DNA of 64,000 bases from Callipepla californica brunnescens. Taxonomy: Eukaryota; Chordata; Aves; Galliformes; Odontophoridae. Below are positions 61,900-64,000 of the stretch, piece after piece. The stretch covers positions 868,001 through 932,000 of the forward strand of contig JALIRH010000075.1 in the NCBI GenBank assembly GCA_023055505.1. The letters run 5' to 3'. The position numbers were made by a program, and so were the translations under genes. Each line of letters starts with the position of its first letter. Within the stretch, counting starts at the first letter, position 1. The notes beneath the pieces are model-generated. The model did not search any database, was not told the DNA's origin, and was given only the letters and a program-made list of their open reading frames with translations.

Positions 61900-64000
61900 A
61901 TGCACGAACCGCTGTTAACCGCGGATTCCAATTCAATCGCATCAATCGCCTTTACTTCTGAGTTTGCCGCTAAGGAAGAAGCGAGTCAGAAGACTGCCGA
62001 TCACTGTATAGCGGCTTCTCTATTCACCCGGCTGTCTTTCTATATTAAGGAATCGCGAAAAACACGTGAAAATGAGTCTGTTTCAGGAGCTGTATGAGAA
62101 TGTATACTGGACATCAGTGTTAGTGAGAGGGAAATTTTAAATCCCACTACTTTTCTGCTACTGAATGCAAAGTATGTCTGCATCAGTCATTCACCTGCAA
62201 GCACGATTTCAAACTTTTCTCTGACAACTGTTGTTATACAATTTAGATCCTCATTGTAACACAGTCAACCCTCGTTTCCTTACTCTACCCAGTGATCCTT
62301 TTGATTCTCCACAGAAACATATGCTGTCTAGTGCCAAGGAAACAGTGTAGATGCTTAAAGTACTTATAGATGTTTCCTCTACCAAATGCATCTGTATTTC
62401 CTCCTATTACAATTGTTTCCCAAAACCTTTTCATTTGAACCTGTAGAATGCAAATTATACGAACGTGCACATACCGGCACAAGCACTATGCACGAACCGC
62501 TGTTAACCGCGGATTCCGATTCAATCGCATCAATCGCCTTTACTTCTGAGATTGCCGGTAAGGAAGACGCGAGTCAGAAGACTGCCTTACACTCTATAGC
62601 GGCTTCTTATTCAGCCCTCTACTGTCCTATATAACGATTCGCGGTTAACGCATGTAAGGGACTCAGTTTCAGGAGCTGTACGAGAACGTATGCTGAACCC
62701 CAATGTTAGTGAGACGAAAAATTTAAATCCCACTTTGCTCTGCAACTGAATACAAAGTATGTCTACATCGGTCATTCACCTGCATCACGATTTCAAACTT
62801 TTCTCTGAGAAGTGTTCTTATCCATTTGAGATCAATTATGTTACACTGTCACTCCTCGTTTCCTTACTCTACACAGTGATCGTTTTGATTCCTCACAGAA
62901 ACATGTGCTGTTCAGTGCTAAGGAAACAGTGTAGATGCTATAATTACTTATAGCTCTTTCCTCTACCAAATGCATGTGTCATTTCACCACATACAATTTT
63001 TGCCAGTCAACCTTTTCATTGGAACTTCAATAATGCAAATTGTAAGAAGGTGCACATACCGGCACAAGCTCTATGCACGAACCGCTGTTAACCGCGGATT
63101 CCGATTCAATCGCATCAATTGCCTTGACTTCTGATTTTGCCGCTAAGGAAGAAGCGCGTCAGAAGACTGCCGAGCACTATATATCGGCTTCACTACTTTT
63201 CCGGCAATCATTCTATCTTAACGAATCGCTACTTACAAGTGAAAGTGACTCAGTTTCAGGAGCTGTATGAGAATATATACTGGACTCCAGTGTTAGTGAG
63301 AGGGAAATTTTAAATTCCAATTTACTCTGCGAATGAATGCAAAGTATGTCTGCATCGGTCATTCACCTGCAAGCACGATTTCAAACTTTTCTCTGAGAAG
63401 TGTTCTTATCCATTTGAGATCCTTTATGTAACACAGTCACTCCTCGTTTCCTTTCCATACAGAGTGATCTTTATGATTCTTCACAGAACCATGTGCTGTT
63501 CAGTGCGAAGGAAACAGTGTAGATGCTTAAAGTAATTAGAGATGTTTCCTCTATCAAATGCATCTGAATTTCCACCTCTTACAATTCTTTCCCAAGAAAC
63601 TTTTTATTGGAGCTTCCTCCATGCAAATTATAAGAAGGTGCACATACCGGCACAAGCACTATGCACGAACCGCCGTTAACCGCGGATTCCGATTAAATCG
63701 CATCAATCGCCTTTACTTCTGAGTTTGCCGCTAAGGAAGATGAGAGTCAGAAGACTGCCGATCACTGTATAGCTGCTTCTCTATTCACCCGGCTGTCTTT
63801 CTACATTAAGGAATCGCGAAAAACACGTGAAAATGAGTCTGTTTCAGGAGCTGTATGAGAATGTATACTGGACATCAGTGTTAGTGAGAGGGAAATTTTA
63901 AATCCCACTACTTTTCTGCTACTGAATGCAAAGTATGTCTGCATCAGTCATTCACCTGCAAGCACGATTTCAAACTTTTCTCTGACAACTGTTGTTATAC
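61900..64000 (+). repeat. HOR block 14 (cut by window end): A-B-K-A'
   Basis: Monomer starts: A 61900, B 62488, K 63073, A' 63661, the last running off the window. This is the third occurrence of A-B-K. The final copy starts with CCGCCG and has GATTAAATCG, which puts a stop codon at 63694 in the box frame. Its tail at the window end (GTTGTTATAC) is class A. Confidence 0.88.

Larger units (their letters stand above)
1..64000. repeat. Higher-order tandem satellite array, ~587-bp monomer, ~109 copies
   Basis: The window is filled by head-to-tail copies of one unit. The box ATGCACGAACCG (a few one-base variants) recurs at 271, 859, 1446, 2033, 2621, 3206, 3793, 4380, 4967, 5553, 6139 and so on to 63661. 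Spacing is 585, 586, 587, 588 or 590 bp and the mean is 586.9. Other landmarks recur in the same order in every copy: GGAAACAGTGTAGAT, GCAAGCACGATTTCAA, AAATGCAT and GAAGGTGCACATA. No spacer, unique segment, gene or inserted element interrupts the array, and both window ends fall inside monomers. The copies form classes arranged in a repeating order, which makes this a higher-order repeat. An array of this kind is typical of eukaryotic heterochromatin. The family and host are not recognised. Confidence 0.98.

Noticed and set aside
1..64000. One large protein gene with internal repeats
   Set aside because: The unit length is mostly not a multiple of three and every frame has stops in each monomer, so no frame continues across units.
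1..64000. CRISPR array or bacterial/phage repeat region
   Set aside because: Repeats are ~587 bp with no unique spacers, and no bacterial gene occurs in 64 kb.
1..64000. rRNA, tRNA, snRNA or histone gene cluster
   Set aside because: I looked for recognisable 5S, tRNA B-box and U-snRNA motifs in the monomer and found none, and the box frame does not resemble a histone.
1..64000. Tandem copies of a transposon or LTR
   Set aside because: No terminal repeats, target-site duplications, transposase or reverse-transcriptase coding is visible, and copies abut directly with a constant period.

Overview
The whole 64 kb window is one uninterrupted tandem satellite array. The repeat unit is about 587 bp (585 to 590), and I count 109 copies of its most recognisable landmark, the box ATGCACGAACCG. 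The first box is at 271 and the last at 63661; (63661-271)/108 gives a mean period of 586.9 bp. All copies lie head to tail on the same strand. The array runs off both ends of the window. I found no unique sequence, no convincing gene, no RNA gene, no transposon and no CRISPR array. This points to a eukaryotic nuclear genome, for example a centromeric, pericentromeric, sex-chromosome or B-chromosome satellite. I do not recognise the family and cannot name a taxon.

The copies are not equal. They fall into about a dozen monomer classes, which I name A, B, C, C', D, E, F, G, H, I, J and K from shared diagnostic bases and small indels. The classes recur in the fixed order A-B-C-D-E-F-G-H-(H)-I-J-C' and then return to A, so this is a higher-order repeat (HOR). 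I divide the window into 14 HOR blocks starting at A copies: 271 (12 monomers), 7313 (10), 13181 (11), 19636 (4), 21984 (9), 27266 (11), 33721 (11), 40177 (4), 42525 (9), 47808 (4), 50158 (4), 52505 (9), 57790 (7) and 61900 (at least 4, cut by the window end). The short blocks are deletion derivatives of the long ones. Most junctions are in-register chimeric monomers, as expected from unequal exchange between homologous monomers. Class K occurs only in A-B-K blocks (41350, 51331, 63073).

Each monomer has two compositional halves. From about 20 bp before the box to about 210 bp after it lies a CpG-dense core (19 CpG in roughly 224 bp in the copy at 859). The remaining 360 bp or so is AT-rich with few CpG (5 in the same copy). 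The core carries an inverted repeat (GTTAACCGCG / CGCGGTTAAC) in several classes, and in class J a perfect 16-bp palindrome centred on CACGTG. A short open frame of about 48 to 65 codons begins at the box in most copies. Class frameshifts, two premature stops and one lost ATG argue that it is not a constrained gene.

The main interest is the fine structure: a register-preserving HOR with mappable crossovers, two recognisable segmental duplications, a divergent K subfamily locked to one context, and a CpG-rich core that has kept its CpGs. Class assignments and counts were made by eye.
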